A stretch of 64,000 bases of DNA from Geminisphaera colitermitum TAV2 (GTDB lineage: Bacteria > Verrucomicrobiota > Verrucomicrobiia > Opitutales > Opitutaceae), in assembly GCF_000171235.2 (NCBI RefSeq), contig NZ_ABEA03000188.1:52522-116521 (forward strand). The letters run 5' to 3'. The notes below the pieces were generated by a model. It saw only the letters and a program-made list of their open reading frames with translations. It ran no database searches and was not told where the DNA came from. Shown piece after piece: positions 41,104 to 50,178 of the stretch. The position numbers were made by a program, and so were the translations under genes. The number at the start of each line of letters is the position of its first letter. The stretch's first letter is position 1.

Positions 41104-42026
41104 CTCGTCTCCATCTCACAACACTTCTCGCCACCGGAATAACCACTGCGGGTGTCATTTCTCACGCGCCCGTTTCCGCGCTTGCATCCCCACCGGCAGC
41201 CGAAACCAAAACCGTTTCCGCTCCTCGCACCTTCATTTACCAACTCGAAGAAACCTTTGAAAACCCGGCGCTCCGAATGCCGCCCTGGCAGATCGAACGC
41301 GGCGATTACGAACTCGGAAATGTTACCATTCAGGAAAAAACCGTCCGTGCAGGAAGCCGCGCAGTGAGTCTCGTCAATCGCTACACTGATCCTCGACCCG
41401 CACGGGAGCGCACCGAGATGGTGGCCACCAAGAAAGGGAACATCGAATGGGATCAGGAATATTGGATCGGCTTCAGCTTTTATCTCAAAGACTGGACCCC
41501 CAGTGCCTTTCCCGAAATGGTTCACCAATTCCATGCCATTCCCCACCAATACAATTGGAAAAACAAGTCAGGCCGCAATCTGACCAGCATTCGGATCGAA
41601 AACGGAGTAATGGAATTTCACGCCATCACCCAACCCCGCGAAGGCCCGGCTACTGGCGGTGCATCCGCGGACCCCGTCTGGAGTGAGGCCGTTCGGAGCA
41701 ACGTTTGGTATGACTGGGTGATTCATGTCCGCCCCTCAACCACACCAAACGGCCTGCTTGAGGTCTGGAAAAACAACGAACTTATTTATCAACAAAAAGG
41801 CCCCAACGTAGATCCATTCGACAGTTCCGGAGCTTCCGCCATGCCCCGTCATTATCTGAAGGCAGGAATTTACAACTGGCACTGGGTGCGCGCCGCGCCC
41901 CCCGATGTGACCGTGCGTGAAATCATCTATGATGAAATCCGCATGGGGCACGTTGAAGGCGGCTACACTGGAGGCCGCGAAGGAGTGACACCGGGCGCGG
42001 CGATGGAACAAACTCTGGTTCAATAG
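41100..42026 (+). CDS. Secreted polysaccharide lyase, heparin lyase I-like fold
   Basis: This encodes 308 aa. A signal peptide spans about residues 1-35. The jelly-roll lyase segments WQIERGDYELGNVTIQEKTV, VRAGSRAVSLVNRY, ERTEMVATKKGNIEWDQEYW, MVHQFHAIPHQYNWKNKSGR, WYDWVIHVRP and YLKAGIYNWHW resemble the polysaccharide lyase family that includes heparin lyase I and glucuronan lyases. The start overlaps the previous lyase stop as ATGA, so the two enzymes are made together. A hairpin terminator follows at 42071-42112. Confidence 0.85.
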   Translation: MTRLHLTTLLATGITTAGVISHAPVSALASPPAAETKTVSAPRTFIYQLEETFENPALRMPPWQIERGDYELGNVTIQEKTVRAGSRAVSLVNRYTDPRPARERTEMVATKKGNIEWDQEYWIGFSFYLKDWTPSAFPEMVHQFHAIPHQYNWKNKSGRNLTSIRIENGVMEFHAITQPREGPATGGASADPVWSEAVRSNVWYDWVIHVRPSTTPNGLLEVWKNNELIYQQKGPNVDPFDSSGASAMPRHYLKAGIYNWHWVRAAPPDVTVREIIYDEIRMGHVEGGYTGGREGVTPGAAMEQTLVQ

Positions 42027-42043
42027 GGCACACACTGAAAACT

Positions 42044-42057
42044 CCCCCCCCCCCCCC
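42044..42057. repeat. C14 tract after the lyase operon
   Basis: Fourteen consecutive C lie between the lyase stop and the terminator hairpin. Confidence 0.8.
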
Positions 42058-42070
42058 TCGCAAAATAGAA

Positions 42071-42112
42071 CCGCCCGGCGAACCAGTGTCCCCCGGGCGG
42101 CGTTGTTTTCTT
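42071..42112. terminator. Bidirectional rho-independent terminator
   Basis: Arms CCGCCCGG (42071-42078) and CCGGGCGG (42093-42100) pair perfectly. T-rich sequence follows on the plus strand (GTTGTTTTCTT). On the minus strand the hairpin is followed by TTCTATTTT. It sits between the lyase operon and a convergent small gene, so it can serve both. Confidence 0.75.
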
Positions 42113-42118
42113 ATCGTG

Positions 42119-42319
42119 TTAGACAGTCGCGTAAAACCTTGCGGCCTTGCGCAACTGATTTGCTGGCACCCACCGACCTAGCGCCTGAGAGAGACGCGCG
42201 GCCTGGGCGGCCGTTGCTGTATCGCCTGGCAGAATATCCGAAACCGAAGGCCGCGCATTCCTGCGCGCCGCCAATCCCGGCAACCCTGTTGCAGCGAGTG
42301 TGCTGTTGGTGGTGTTCAT
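42119..42319 (-). CDS. Small protein of unknown function
   Basis: This encodes 66 aa from ATG 42317-42319, starting MNTTNSTLAATGLPGLAARR and ending RKAARFYATV. It has no membrane segment. The gene ends just before the bidirectional terminator, which supports its reality. Amino-acid use is plausible, but no family is recognised. Confidence 0.45.
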   Translation of the reverse strand: MNTTNSTLAATGLPGLAARRNARPSVSDILPGDTATAAQAARLSQALGRWVPANQLRKAARFYATV

Positions 42320-42728
42320 GATCAGATGGAACCCTCGGGCAACATGCCCCAAGGCTCCCGGCTGACCACGAGCGTCATCAAAGAACGCCCGAACTCTTCT
42401 CAAAACCTTCCGGAAAATCAATCCGGTGTTTGGGCTGTTTCAAAAACGTAACAATTCGCAGGTTGCGTTGACGCTACGCCAGTGAAACCGCCGCCCTGCT
42501 CCACGCCTGCCACACGCTTCTGGCGCATCGGCTTTGCGGATACCGCGATTGCGGTTCTTGCGGTTGTTGAGATTTCCGTCCGGCTTTCATGACACCCTGT
42601 AATATGCATGCCCCGTGCCAACTCCGGGGTCGATGATTGCGTTGCCTCCATCCCTCCCTCCCCCCCCCCCCCCGCGCACACATTCAGCTTTCAGCCTTCA
42701 GTTTTTAGCTTTTCAGTCTGCCCACGAT
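42320..42728. other. 409-bp interval before nadK
   Basis: I see no convincing gene. It contains a C14 tract (42660-42673) about 55 bp before the nadK start and presumably the promoters for nadK and the small leftward gene. A leftward frame at 42418-42681 starts inside the poly-C region and looks spurious. Confidence 0.5.
42660..42673. repeat. C14 tract upstream of nadK
   Basis: Fourteen consecutive C lie about 55 bp before the nadK start codon, within the probable leader region. Confidence 0.8.
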
Positions 42729-43559
42729 ATGACGCCCATCCGCCAACTCGCCTTCGTAATCAATGAACAAAAACCCGGTGCCCGTGAACTGGCGGAAGAC
42801 CTCATGGCCCTCGCCCGCCAAGCCGGCATCACCACCAAGGAGACCGACGCCTATCCCATCCCTCCCGGTTACCTCGCCGGCCAGGATGCCTGCTGCGTGA
42901 TCGGCGGCGACGGCACCCTCCTTGGCGTCGTCAACGAAGCCGCCACGCACGATGTGCCCGTCATCGGCGTCAACCGCGGCACGCTCGGCTTCCTGACCAC
43001 CTTCACCGGCGACGAAGCCCGCGCCTGTTTCCCCGCGCTCCTCGCCGGCGGCTACACGCTCGCCACGCGCTCGCTGCTCTCCTGCTCCGTCGGCCAAAAC
43101 TGCCACGCGACCGCCCTCAACGACGTGCTCATCAAGGAAGCCAGCAGCGCCCGCATCGTCACCCTCGGCGTCGAAGCCGACGGGGAGATCGTCACCAACT
43201 ACCTCTGCGACGGTCTCATCATTTCCACCCCCACCGGCTCCACCGCCTACAACCTCTCCGCCGGCGGCCCCCTCATTCATCCCGACGCCGAAGTCCTCGC
43301 CATGACGCCCATCTGTCCGCACACGCTCAGCAACCGCTCCATCATTTTCCACCACGGCGTGTGTCTGCGCGTCATCAACCGCGACCCCGCCTCCCGCCTC
43401 ACCGTCACCGTGGATGGCCAGCCTCTCAACTCCGCGCCCTCCGGCGAACCCGTTGACATTTCCCTCTCCACCCGCCGCCTCCGTCTCGTGCAAAGCACCA
43501 GCTATTCCCACTTTGCCGTCGTCCGCACCAAGCTCAACTGGAGCGGCGGCGCCAAATAA
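42729..43559 (+). CDS. nadK: NAD kinase
   Basis: This encodes 276 aa from ATG 42729. Family motifs are the GGDGT site ([15 protein letters not shown]), [53 protein letters not shown] and [11 protein letters not shown]. It phosphorylates NAD to NADP with ATP or polyphosphate. mnmA follows 31 bp downstream on the same strand. Confidence 0.95.
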   Translation: MTPIRQLAFVINEQKPGARELAEDLMALARQAGITTKETDAYPIPPGYLAGQDACCVIGGDGTLLGVVNEAATHDVPVIGVNRGTLGFLTTFTGDEARACFPALLAGGYTLATRSLLSCSVGQNCHATALNDVLIKEASSARIVTLGVEADGEIVTNYLCDGLIISTPTGSTAYNLSAGGPLIHPDAEVLAMTPICPHTLSNRSIIFHHGVCLRVINRDPASRLTVTVDGQPLNSAPSGEPVDISLSTRRLRLVQSTSYSHFAVVRTKLNWSGGAK

Positions 43560-43590
43560 CCTGCGCACCTCTCGCCACGCCCGCCGCCCG

Positions 43591-44982
43591 ATGACAGCAT
43601 CCAGCATCCAAAAAACCAATACACATCCCCGCCCCCCCTCCACTGAGGCCGCCTCTTCCCACTTGGATGTTGGACGTTCGACGTTGGATGTTGAACGTTC
43701 GGGGCGAAGCCCCGCCTCCCTTCCGCCCCCCCCGCGCGAAAAAATCCTCGTTGCCATGTCCGGCGGCGTGGACAGCTCCGTGGCTGCGCTCCTCCTCAAA
43801 CGCGCCGGCGCCGACATCGAAGGCGCTTACATGAAAAACTGGATCAACGAGGACAACATCATCGGCGACTGCCCCTGGCAGCAGGACATCGAGGACGCCC
43901 GACGCGTCGCCGACCAACTCGGCATCCCCTTCCGCGTCGTCAACCTCATGGACGAATACCGCGATCGCGTCGTTGCGTATCTGCTCGACGGATACCGACG
44001 CGGCCTCACGCCCAACCCCGACATCATGTGCAACCGCGAGATCAAATTTGGCGTGTTCCGCGCCTGGGCTCGCGACCACGGCTTCACCGCCGTCGCCACC
44101 GGTCACTACGCCCGCCGCGTGCCACTTAGCGCCGCCGACACCGCACCCGCCGCCTGTGCTTCCACCGTAGGGGCTTCGCTTGCGAAGCCCGCGTCCGCCA
44201 ACAACGCTCAATCCGCCATTGTTGCTCCCTCCGGCTGCGCGGGCTTCGCAAGCGAAGCCCCTGCGCCCTCCGCCTGGGCACTGCACGAAGGAGCCGACCC
44301 CAACAAAGACCAATCCTATTTTCTGGCCCTCCTCACGCAGGCGCAGCTTGCCGATGCCCGCTTCCCCATTGGCGACATTGAAAAACCCGAACTCCGCCGC
44401 CTCGCCCGCGAAGCCGGACTCGCCACCGCCGACAAAAAAGACAGCCAGGGCATCTGCTTCATCGGCCAGGTCAAAATGCAAGACTTCCTTCGCCAATACG
44501 TCCCCGACAATCCTGGTCCCATTGTCCGCGCCACGGACCAGCGCATCATTGGCGAGCACCGCGGTCTGCATTATTTCACGCTCGGCCAGCGCAAAGGCAT
44601 CGGAGTGCCCTCCAACACCGACAACAAAGCCTACGTCGTCACAGGAAAACGCTCCGACGACAACACCCTCTTTGTTGCCTTTGACGGTGCCGACGCCCCC
44701 GGCCTTTTCCAAACCGAGGTGCGCGTCCATTCCCTGCAATGGAACACTCCTGACGGCGCGCCTCCCGCCTTCCTCACCTCCGGCGGCCCCGGCCCGCACG
44801 CGCTCGAAGGCCGCGTCCGCTACCGCGATCCGCGTATCCCCTTGACCATTACCCTCACGCCCGACCTCGCTCCCGCCACCGCGCACATCCGTTTCGAAAC
44901 GCCCCAACGCGGCCTCGCCAGCGGCCAGATCCTCGCCCTTTACGCCGGCCCCCGCCTCCTCGGCGGCGCGGTGTACACGTGA
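43591..44982 (+). CDS. mnmA: tRNA 2-thiouridylase with repeat-derived insertions
   Basis: This encodes 463 aa from ATG 43591, versus about 360-380 aa usual for MnmA. The core is complete: PP-loop [34 protein letters not shown] with the first catalytic Cys, [40 protein letters not shown] with the second Cys, and [14 protein letters not shown]. Two foreign-looking stretches are present. One is an N-terminal [20 protein letters not shown] from the LDV repeat. The other is about 40 residues between YARRVPLSA and ALHEGADPN encoded by a REPIN-like element (44167-44261). Both keep the frame. A start at Met in VAMSGG would lose the PP-loop beginning, so the true start lies between. Confidence 0.93.
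   Translation: MTASSIQKTNTHPRPPSTEAASSHLDVGRSTLDVERSGRSPASLPPPPREKILVAMSGGVDSSVAALLLKRAGADIEGAYMKNWINEDNIIGDCPWQQDIEDARRVADQLGIPFRVVNLMDEYRDRVVAYLLDGYRRGLTPNPDIMCNREIKFGVFRAWARDHGFTAVATGHYARRVPLSAADTAPAACASTVGASLAKPASANNAQSAIVAPSGCAGFASEAPAPSAWALHEGADPNKDQSYFLALLTQAQLADARFPIGDIEKPELRRLAREAGLATADKKDSQGICFIGQVKMQDFLRQYVPDNPGPIVRATDQRIIGEHRGLHYFTLGQRKGIGVPSNTDNKAYVVTGKRSDDNTLFVAFDGADAPGLFQTEVRVHSLQWNTPDGAPPAFLTSGGPGPHALEGRVRYRDPRIPLTITLTPDLAPATAHIRFETPQRGLASGQILALYAGPRLLGGAVYT
43660..43716. repeat. LDV repeat, copy 1, inside mnmA
   Basis: Tandem TTGGATGTTGGACGTTCG-type units are followed by the hairpin GGGGC-GAA-GCCCC. It is translated as [18 protein letters not shown]. Related copies lie at 52071-52135 and 63240-63304. 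Confidence 0.75.
44167..44261. repeat. GTAG-headed REP doublet (REPIN-like) inside mnmA
   Basis: Arms 44167-44193 and 44238-44261 are reverse complements over 24 bp. Each arm also forms its own hairpin (GGGCTTCGC / GCGAAGCCC). GTAG stands at the outer base of the left arm. The insertion keeps the mnmA frame open. The same family occurs between genes at 34366-34489. Confidence 0.8.
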
Positions 44983-45112
44983 ACCTCACGCAAGCTCACG
45001 CCTCTGATTCGCCCCCGCGCTGCGTATCAGTCCGGCAATGACACCCAACAGCGCATTCGGCAGATTTAGGCACCGCCGGGTCGTGCCACGTCCGCCACCT
45101 CCCGCCACTTCG

Positions 45113-47581
45113 TCAACGCCGTCCGGGGTGCGCGCCGGCGCGCAGCGCCCGGGCGCAGGCCACCATGTTCTCCAGCGAAGGGCGCACCTCGGTCCAGCCG
45201 CGCGTTTTGAGGCCGCAGTCGGGATTCACCCATAGGTTGCCCGGCGGGATCACCTCGCACGCCTTGCGCAGCAACGCCTCCATCCCGGCGACCGCAGGCA
45301 CGCGCGGCGAATGGATGTCATACACGCCCGGTCCGATCTCCGCCGGGTAACGAAAATCCACAAATGCGCCGAGCAACTCCATGTTCGAACGCGAGGTCTC
45401 AATCGTGATCACATCGGCATCCAGCGCCGCGATGCCGTCGATGATGTCGTTGAACTCCGAGTAGCACATGTGCGTGTGGATCTGCGTGTCGTCGCGCACC
45501 CCCGCCGCGCACAAACGAAACGCGCCCACAGCCCATTCGAGATAATTTTTCCAATCGTCGCGCCGCAGCGGCAGTCCCTCGCGCAATGCCGGCTCGTCTA
45601 TTTGGATCACCGCGATGCCCGCGCGCTCCAAGTCGAGCACCTCGTCGCGCAACGCCAGCGCGATTTGCCATGCCGTGTCGCGCCGCGACTGGTCGTCGCG
45701 CACGAAGCTCCATTGCAACATCGTCACCGGCCCCGTCAGCATACCCTTCATCGGGAGCTTCGTCAGCGACTGCGCATACGATGCCCACCCCACCGTCATC
45801 GGCGCGGGCCTTGTCACGTCGCCATAAATCACCGGCGGCTTCACGCAGCGCGTGCCGTAACTCTGCACCCAGCCGTTGGCCGTAAACGCGTAGCCGCGAA
45901 GCTGTTCTCCAAAATACTCCACCATGTCATTGCGCTCGAATTCGCCATGCACCAGCACATCGATCCCGATCTCCTCCTGCCAGCGCACGCACGCGGCGAT
46001 TTCGCATTCGATAAACTCGCGGTAATTCGTGCCGCTCCATTCGCCCCTGCGCCACCTCGCGCGCGCCGCCCGCACCTCCGCCGTCTGCGGAAACGAGCCG
46101 ATGGTCGTCGTCGGAAACAACGGTAACCGCAACCGCTCACGTTGCGCCGTCTGCCGCACCGCGAACGGCGACACACGCGCCAAGTCCGCCGCCTTCACCG
46201 ACGCCAGCCGCGCCTTCACCTCGGGTTGGTGGATGCGTGTGCTTGCGCGCCGCATCTTCGCCACCCGCTGATTTTGTTCGAACAACGCCCGCGTGCGATC
46301 GCTCACGCTGCCCTGGCCGGCAGCCAGTTCACCCAGCGCCGCCAGCTCAACGAGTTTTTCCTCGGCAAACGCGAGCCATCCGAGCAGTTCCGCGTCGAGC
46401 TTCGTCTCCGGCCTCAGCGATACCGGCACATGCAGCAACGAGCACGACGGCGCGAGCCACACTCGCTCCGCGCCGATCAGATCCACCGCCTTTCCGATCA
46501 ACGGCAGTACCGCATCAAAATCGGTTCGCCAAATGTTGCGACCATCCACCACGCCAAGCGACAAACACCGTCCCGCCGGCAATTCGCGCAACACCGTGTC
46601 GAGTTCGCGCGGCGCCCGCACCAGGTCGATGTGCAGCACCGCCACCGGCAACCGCAGGAAATCGCGCAGATTGTCGCGCAGTCCGCCAAAATAGGTCGCC
46701 ACGATCAACTTTACGCCTGCCTCGCCCGCGACCTCCGCCAGCCGTGCATACGCCCGTTCCAGCGCCGCGCGCTGTGTGGCGGCGAGATCGAGCGCGAACA
46801 CCGGTTCATCCAGTTGCACCCACTCCGCGCCCAGTGCCGCCAGCTTGCGCAACACCTCCGCATATACCTCGACCAACCCGTCGAGCAGCGAGAACCGGTC
46901 AAACTCCCCCGCTCCTGGACCGGCACCCGCGCCGCCCTGCGCGTTCACCTTGCCTAGCGCCAGATACGTGACCGGCCCTACGAACACCGGCTTTGTCTTG
47001 ATACCCAGTGCCAGCGCCTCTGCGAATTCGACAAACGGCTTTGACGACGCCAGCCGGAACCGCGTCGCCGCGCCAAATTCCGGCACGATGTAGTGATAGT
47101 TCGTATCAAACCACTTCGTCATCTCGCTCGCGAACGTTCCCCCGTCCGCGTCCCCTCCGGCACATGCATCGCAGCCGCACCTTCCAACATGCCCGCTCTC
47201 GCCGCCGCCGCGCACGCCGCGCGCAATGGCGAAAAATGTATCCAGATCAACATTACCATCCACCTCGCCAAAGCGCGGCGGCACGTTGCCGACAAGGCAG
47301 CTCAAATCGAGCACCTGGTCGTAAAAACTAAAATCGTTGGACGGGATCAGCGAAATCCCCGCGTCGCGCTGGGCGAGCCAGTGCGTCTTGCGCAAGTCGC
47401 GGGCCATGGATTCCAGACCGGCGCGGGGAAGTTTTCCCTGCCAGTAAGCCTCCACGGCTTTCTTGAGTTCGCGCTTCGCGCCGATGCGCGGGTAGCCGGA
47501 CGTATGCGTAACGAGACTACGCCCTCCAGCGTCGGGCAACGACACGGATGCGGGCGTGGATACAGATGCGGATGCGGACAT
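45113..47581 (-). CDS. metE: Cobalamin-independent methionine synthase
   Basis: This encodes 822 aa, somewhat longer than the usual 750-790. The N-terminal domain has GYPRIGAKRELKKAVEAYWQ. The catalytic domain has FPTTTIGSFPQTAEVRAAR, QIDEPALREGLPLRRDDW, the zinc ligands in IHTHMCYSEFNDI and the final VNPDCGLKTRGW. It transfers a methyl group from 5-methyl-THF-triglutamate to homocysteine. An extra Gly/Cys-rich insert (CGCDACAGGDADGG, about residues 138-151) interrupts the N-terminal domain. Expression is probably repressed by the cobalamin riboswitch upstream, so that a B12-dependent MetH elsewhere can take over. Confidence 0.96.
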   Translation of the reverse strand: MSASASVSTPASVSLPDAGGRSLVTHTSGYPRIGAKRELKKAVEAYWQGKLPRAGLESMARDLRKTHWLAQRDAGISLIPSNDFSFYDQVLDLSCLVGNVPPRFGEVDGNVDLDTFFAIARGVRGGGESGHVGRCGCDACAGGDADGGTFASEMTKWFDTNYHYIVPEFGAATRFRLASSKPFVEFAEALALGIKTKPVFVGPVTYLALGKVNAQGGAGAGPGAGEFDRFSLLDGLVEVYAEVLRKLAALGAEWVQLDEPVFALDLAATQRAALERAYARLAEVAGEAGVKLIVATYFGGLRDNLRDFLRLPVAVLHIDLVRAPRELDTVLRELPAGRCLSLGVVDGRNIWRTDFDAVLPLIGKAVDLIGAERVWLAPSCSLLHVPVSLRPETKLDAELLGWLAFAEEKLVELAALGELAAGQGSVSDRTRALFEQNQRVAKMRRASTRIHQPEVKARLASVKAADLARVSPFAVRQTAQRERLRLPLFPTTTIGSFPQTAEVRAARARWRRGEWSGTNYREFIECEIAACVRWQEEIGIDVLVHGEFERNDMVEYFGEQLRGYAFTANGWVQSYGTRCVKPPVIYGDVTRPAPMTVGWASYAQSLTKLPMKGMLTGPVTMLQWSFVRDDQSRRDTAWQIALALRDEVLDLERAGIAVIQIDEPALREGLPLRRDDWKNYLEWAVGAFRLCAAGVRDDTQIHTHMCYSEFNDIIDGIAALDADVITIETSRSNMELLGAFVDFRYPAEIGPGVYDIHSPRVPAVAGMEALLRKACEVIPPGNLWVNPDCGLKTRGWTEVRPSLENMVACARALRAGAHPGRR

Positions 47582-47689
47582 GAGTTTGGTTTTCCTTATT
47601 CGAGCGATGAGGACTCCGAGCGGCGGATTGGACTGGATTCGATGAGTGATCGGATCGACATCAAAACGCCCTCGGCTGTTGCCGGGATC

Positions 47690-47965
47690 GTACGTGCAGC
47701 CGGGTATTCGGACTCCGGGTTTCCCGCGAATCGCGCGGTGGCACGTCGTATTGTGTCATCCACTACATTCGCATCCTCACCTCTCGCCTTGGCTGCGCGG
47801 TGAGACGCACCACGCAGCTGTGCTTTGTTCGCCACGCGCCAGACACATCCGGCCGATAAACGACCGGCGTGCAGGCGCACTCGATGAAGGCTTGTAACCC
47901 GATACCGCAGCGCGACTGTCGCCGGTTCTCACGGCATTCCCCGTCCGCTGCACGCATTGAAAAAA
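47690..47965 (-). promoter_or_regulatory. Cobalamin (B12) riboswitch upstream of metE
   Basis: On the minus strand the leader contains GGGAATGCCGTGAGAACCGG followed by CGACAGTCGCGCTGCGGTA (47900-47941). This matches the conserved cobalamin-aptamer core (GGGAA-x3-GGTG-x2-AA-x2-CCGG ... CGC-x2-CTG). About 200 nt later it contains GGAGTCCGAATACCCGGCT (47699-47717), the typical 3' element (AGTC-x-G-x-AYACC). A variable region with hairpins lies between. It ends about 110 nt before the metE start. Repression of metE by adenosylcobalamin is the established use of this pairing. Confidence 0.82.
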
Positions 47966-48256
47966 GTTTCAAACAACGGCCACACATGACGCATATCCTT
48001 TTTCAGAAGTCAATAGACGCATCAACGAATCTAGATATGTGACTATTCTAACTAATTCCACATCTTCATCCAGCAAATCCGGCAAATCATTTTGTCCTAA
48101 AATTATTCAAAACAAATCCGAAAAATGATAAGGCTTATTTTATGATTATGATAAACAAGTAATTAAAAAACAATAAACCATTTTCAAAATTTGCTTGATT
48201 TTGCACAATTAATACTCAAAACATCTGTCTCGTTCAACCCTCTGATACCTGCTCCG
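47966..48256. other. AT-rich divergent promoter region
   Basis: The region between the riboswitch and the GntR-type regulator gene is strongly AT-rich and presumably carries the metE promoter (leftward) and the regulator promoter (rightward). No gene is seen. Confidence 0.5.
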
Positions 48257-49384
48257 ATGTTTCCCATGTTAACAGAATCCCAAAAAAAGGCCGATTTCGT
48301 GTTTTCCGAACTGGAGCGCCGCATCGCCGAGGGCGTGTGGAAAGTCGGCGAGCAAATCCCGACCGAGGCCGAGCTTTCGGAGGAATTTTCGTGCAGCCGC
48401 GGCACGGTCAGTCGCGCCATTGCGCGCCTCTCGCACGAAAAACTCGTCGAGCGCCGCACCCGCGCCGGCACCCGCGTGGTGCAACGCCCGCAGCCCGGCG
48501 GACGAGGACGCAACGGCGGCGCGCACGCACTCGACCTCGACGCCTGCGCCTGCATTTACCCGAGCGTGGAGCACGAGGGCATCGCGATGATCGTGCAGGG
48601 ATTCCAATCCGCCGCCAACGAAGCCCGCCAGCGCGTCATGATGCTGACCACCGGCATGGATTTCCGCAAGGAGGCCGAGATCGTTGGACGCCTTAGCGAA
48701 TTTAACGTGCGTGGTGCTGTCATTTATCCAGTGATACGCAGCCCGCAGGATCAGGTTTACTACATGCAGATGATCCTCGCCTGTCCCTACCCCGTGGTGA
48801 TCGTCGGCGTGAACATCCCCGGCGTTAACCGCCTCGGCGTGGCGATGGACGGTCAACACGCCGCCTACACGATGGCCCGCCACCTCATCGAACGCGGCGC
48901 AAAACGCATCGGTTTTCTCGCCAACTACGCCTGGGTCCCCACCGTGCGCGACCGTTACATGGGTTACCGCCAGGCGCTCAGCGAAGCGGGCATGGATTTC
49001 GTCTCGTTCGCCTACCAAGAGACGAAAATGAACCCACGCTTCGATGATCCTCTCGAAGAGCCCACTCAACTCGGTCGTGACTACCTCGCCCGCTTTGGAG
49101 ATTCCGTGGATGCCGTCGTGTGCCACGAAGATTTCATCGCCCACGGCCTCATCCGGGCTGCCGCCGAAGTCGGCATCGATATACCAGGGCGCCTGAGAGT
49201 GACCGGCATCGGCGGCCTGAAGAAACTTCCCGCGCTTCCGCATCCATTGACCACCTATCGCCTGCCTTTCGACCAAATGGGAGCCACGGCCTTCCGTATC
49301 CTCCTCGACCAAATCGCCGACCGTTACTCCGGCCCGCCCGAGACGCTGCTCAGGGGCGAATTCGTCACCGGCGGCACCGCATAA
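48257..49384 (+). CDS. GntR-type HTH regulator with LacI-like sugar-binding domain
   Basis: This encodes 375 aa from ATG 48257 (or 372 from 48266). A GntR winged HTH (ESQKKADFVFSELERRIAEG, GEQIPTEAELSEEFSCSRGT, VSRAIARLSHEKLVERR) is joined to a periplasmic-binding-protein-like effector domain (IYPVIRSPQDQVYYMQMILA, VAMDGQHAAYTMARHLIERG, AKRIGFLANYAWVPTVRDRY, DAVVCHEDFIAHGL, TYRLPFDQMGATAFRILL). This AraR-like combination senses sugars. It stands first in the polysaccharide cluster that follows. Confidence 0.9.
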   Translation: MFPMLTESQKKADFVFSELERRIAEGVWKVGEQIPTEAELSEEFSCSRGTVSRAIARLSHEKLVERRTRAGTRVVQRPQPGGRGRNGGAHALDLDACACIYPSVEHEGIAMIVQGFQSAANEARQRVMMLTTGMDFRKEAEIVGRLSEFNVRGAVIYPVIRSPQDQVYYMQMILACPYPVVIVGVNIPGVNRLGVAMDGQHAAYTMARHLIERGAKRIGFLANYAWVPTVRDRYMGYRQALSEAGMDFVSFAYQETKMNPRFDDPLEEPTQLGRDYLARFGDSVDAVVCHEDFIAHGLIRAAAEVGIDIPGRLRVTGIGGLKKLPALPHPLTTYRLPFDQMGATAFRILLDQIADRYSGPPETLLRGEFVTGGTA

Positions 49385-49428
49385 CTCCGCTCTTCAATCT
49401 GTCCCTGTCTCCTCCCCTTCCCCCCGTC

Positions 49429-50130
49429 ATGAGCATACAAAACCCAACCAACCCCGAGCCAGACCGTGGCGGCGCCTTCACGCTCATCGAACTCCTCACC
49501 GTCATCGCCATCATTGGCATTCTGGCGGCGATCATCATTCCCACTGTTGGCCGCGTTCGCATGAGCGCACGCCAGGCGGCCGCGCTTTCGAATCTTCGAC
49601 AAATCGGCGTCGCCGCCAGCACTTGGAGTCATGACAATAAAGGGCGCATCGTTGCCGCCTTTGACGAAAACGGCGAAAGCACCGCCGATTCTTTTCGCAA
49701 CTGGACCGGACTGCTCGCGCCCTACGTCGGCTTCGACAAGCCTCAAGTCGGCAGCCAATACAATTATTTTTCCGGAGCGAACAATGTGCCTGTCTATGCG
49801 TCCGTGTTACAGCCCACCCGTTGGGGTTATGGACACAATGTCAAATACTGCGGCAACCCGAAACCTCCTGGGAAATGGGTTGCCCTGTCAGAAATCGCTA
49901 CTCCGGCCCGCACGGTTTTGATGACATCCAGCTACAGGCCTGACGACACGAGTGGAGATTTCAAAAAGAGTTGGAAAGCCTATGTGCGCGCCCCCAGTGA
50001 GGCTGATACCACTTCCGTAGTGGAGTTTCCATTCAACGGCAAAGCCGTCGTCCTTTGGGTGGATGGGCACACCTCCACCGAAACCGAAAAAACATTGATG
50101 GCGGATGATTCCCTCTGGGACAGAGAATAA
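49429..50130 (+). CDS. Pseudopilin-like exported protein (prepilin-type N-terminus)
   Basis: This encodes 233 aa from ATG 49429. The prepilin signal is GGAFTLIELLTVIAIIGILA then AIIIPTVGRVRMSARQAAALSNLRQIG. The end of the protein has VVLWVDGHTSTETEKTL, the same kind of terminus as the paralogue at 38343. It follows the regulator gene by 44 bp and precedes an SGNH protein. It may help export or surface display of the cluster's enzymes. Confidence 0.85.
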   Translation: MSIQNPTNPEPDRGGAFTLIELLTVIAIIGILAAIIIPTVGRVRMSARQAAALSNLRQIGVAASTWSHDNKGRIVAAFDENGESTADSFRNWTGLLAPYVGFDKPQVGSQYNYFSGANNVPVYASVLQPTRWGYGHNVKYCGNPKPPGKWVALSEIATPARTVLMTSSYRPDDTSGDFKKSWKAYVRAPSEADTTSVVEFPFNGKAVVLWVDGHTSTETEKTLMADDSLWDRE

Positions 50131-50178
50131 TTTGCATACCCCCAATCCCCCCCTGCCCCCCACCTCTACGCACCACAA

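Noticed and set aside
42418..42681. An 87-codon minus-strand frame before nadK
   Set aside because: It starts within the poly-C tract, has mixed composition and no ribosome site, and is antisense to the probable nadK leader.
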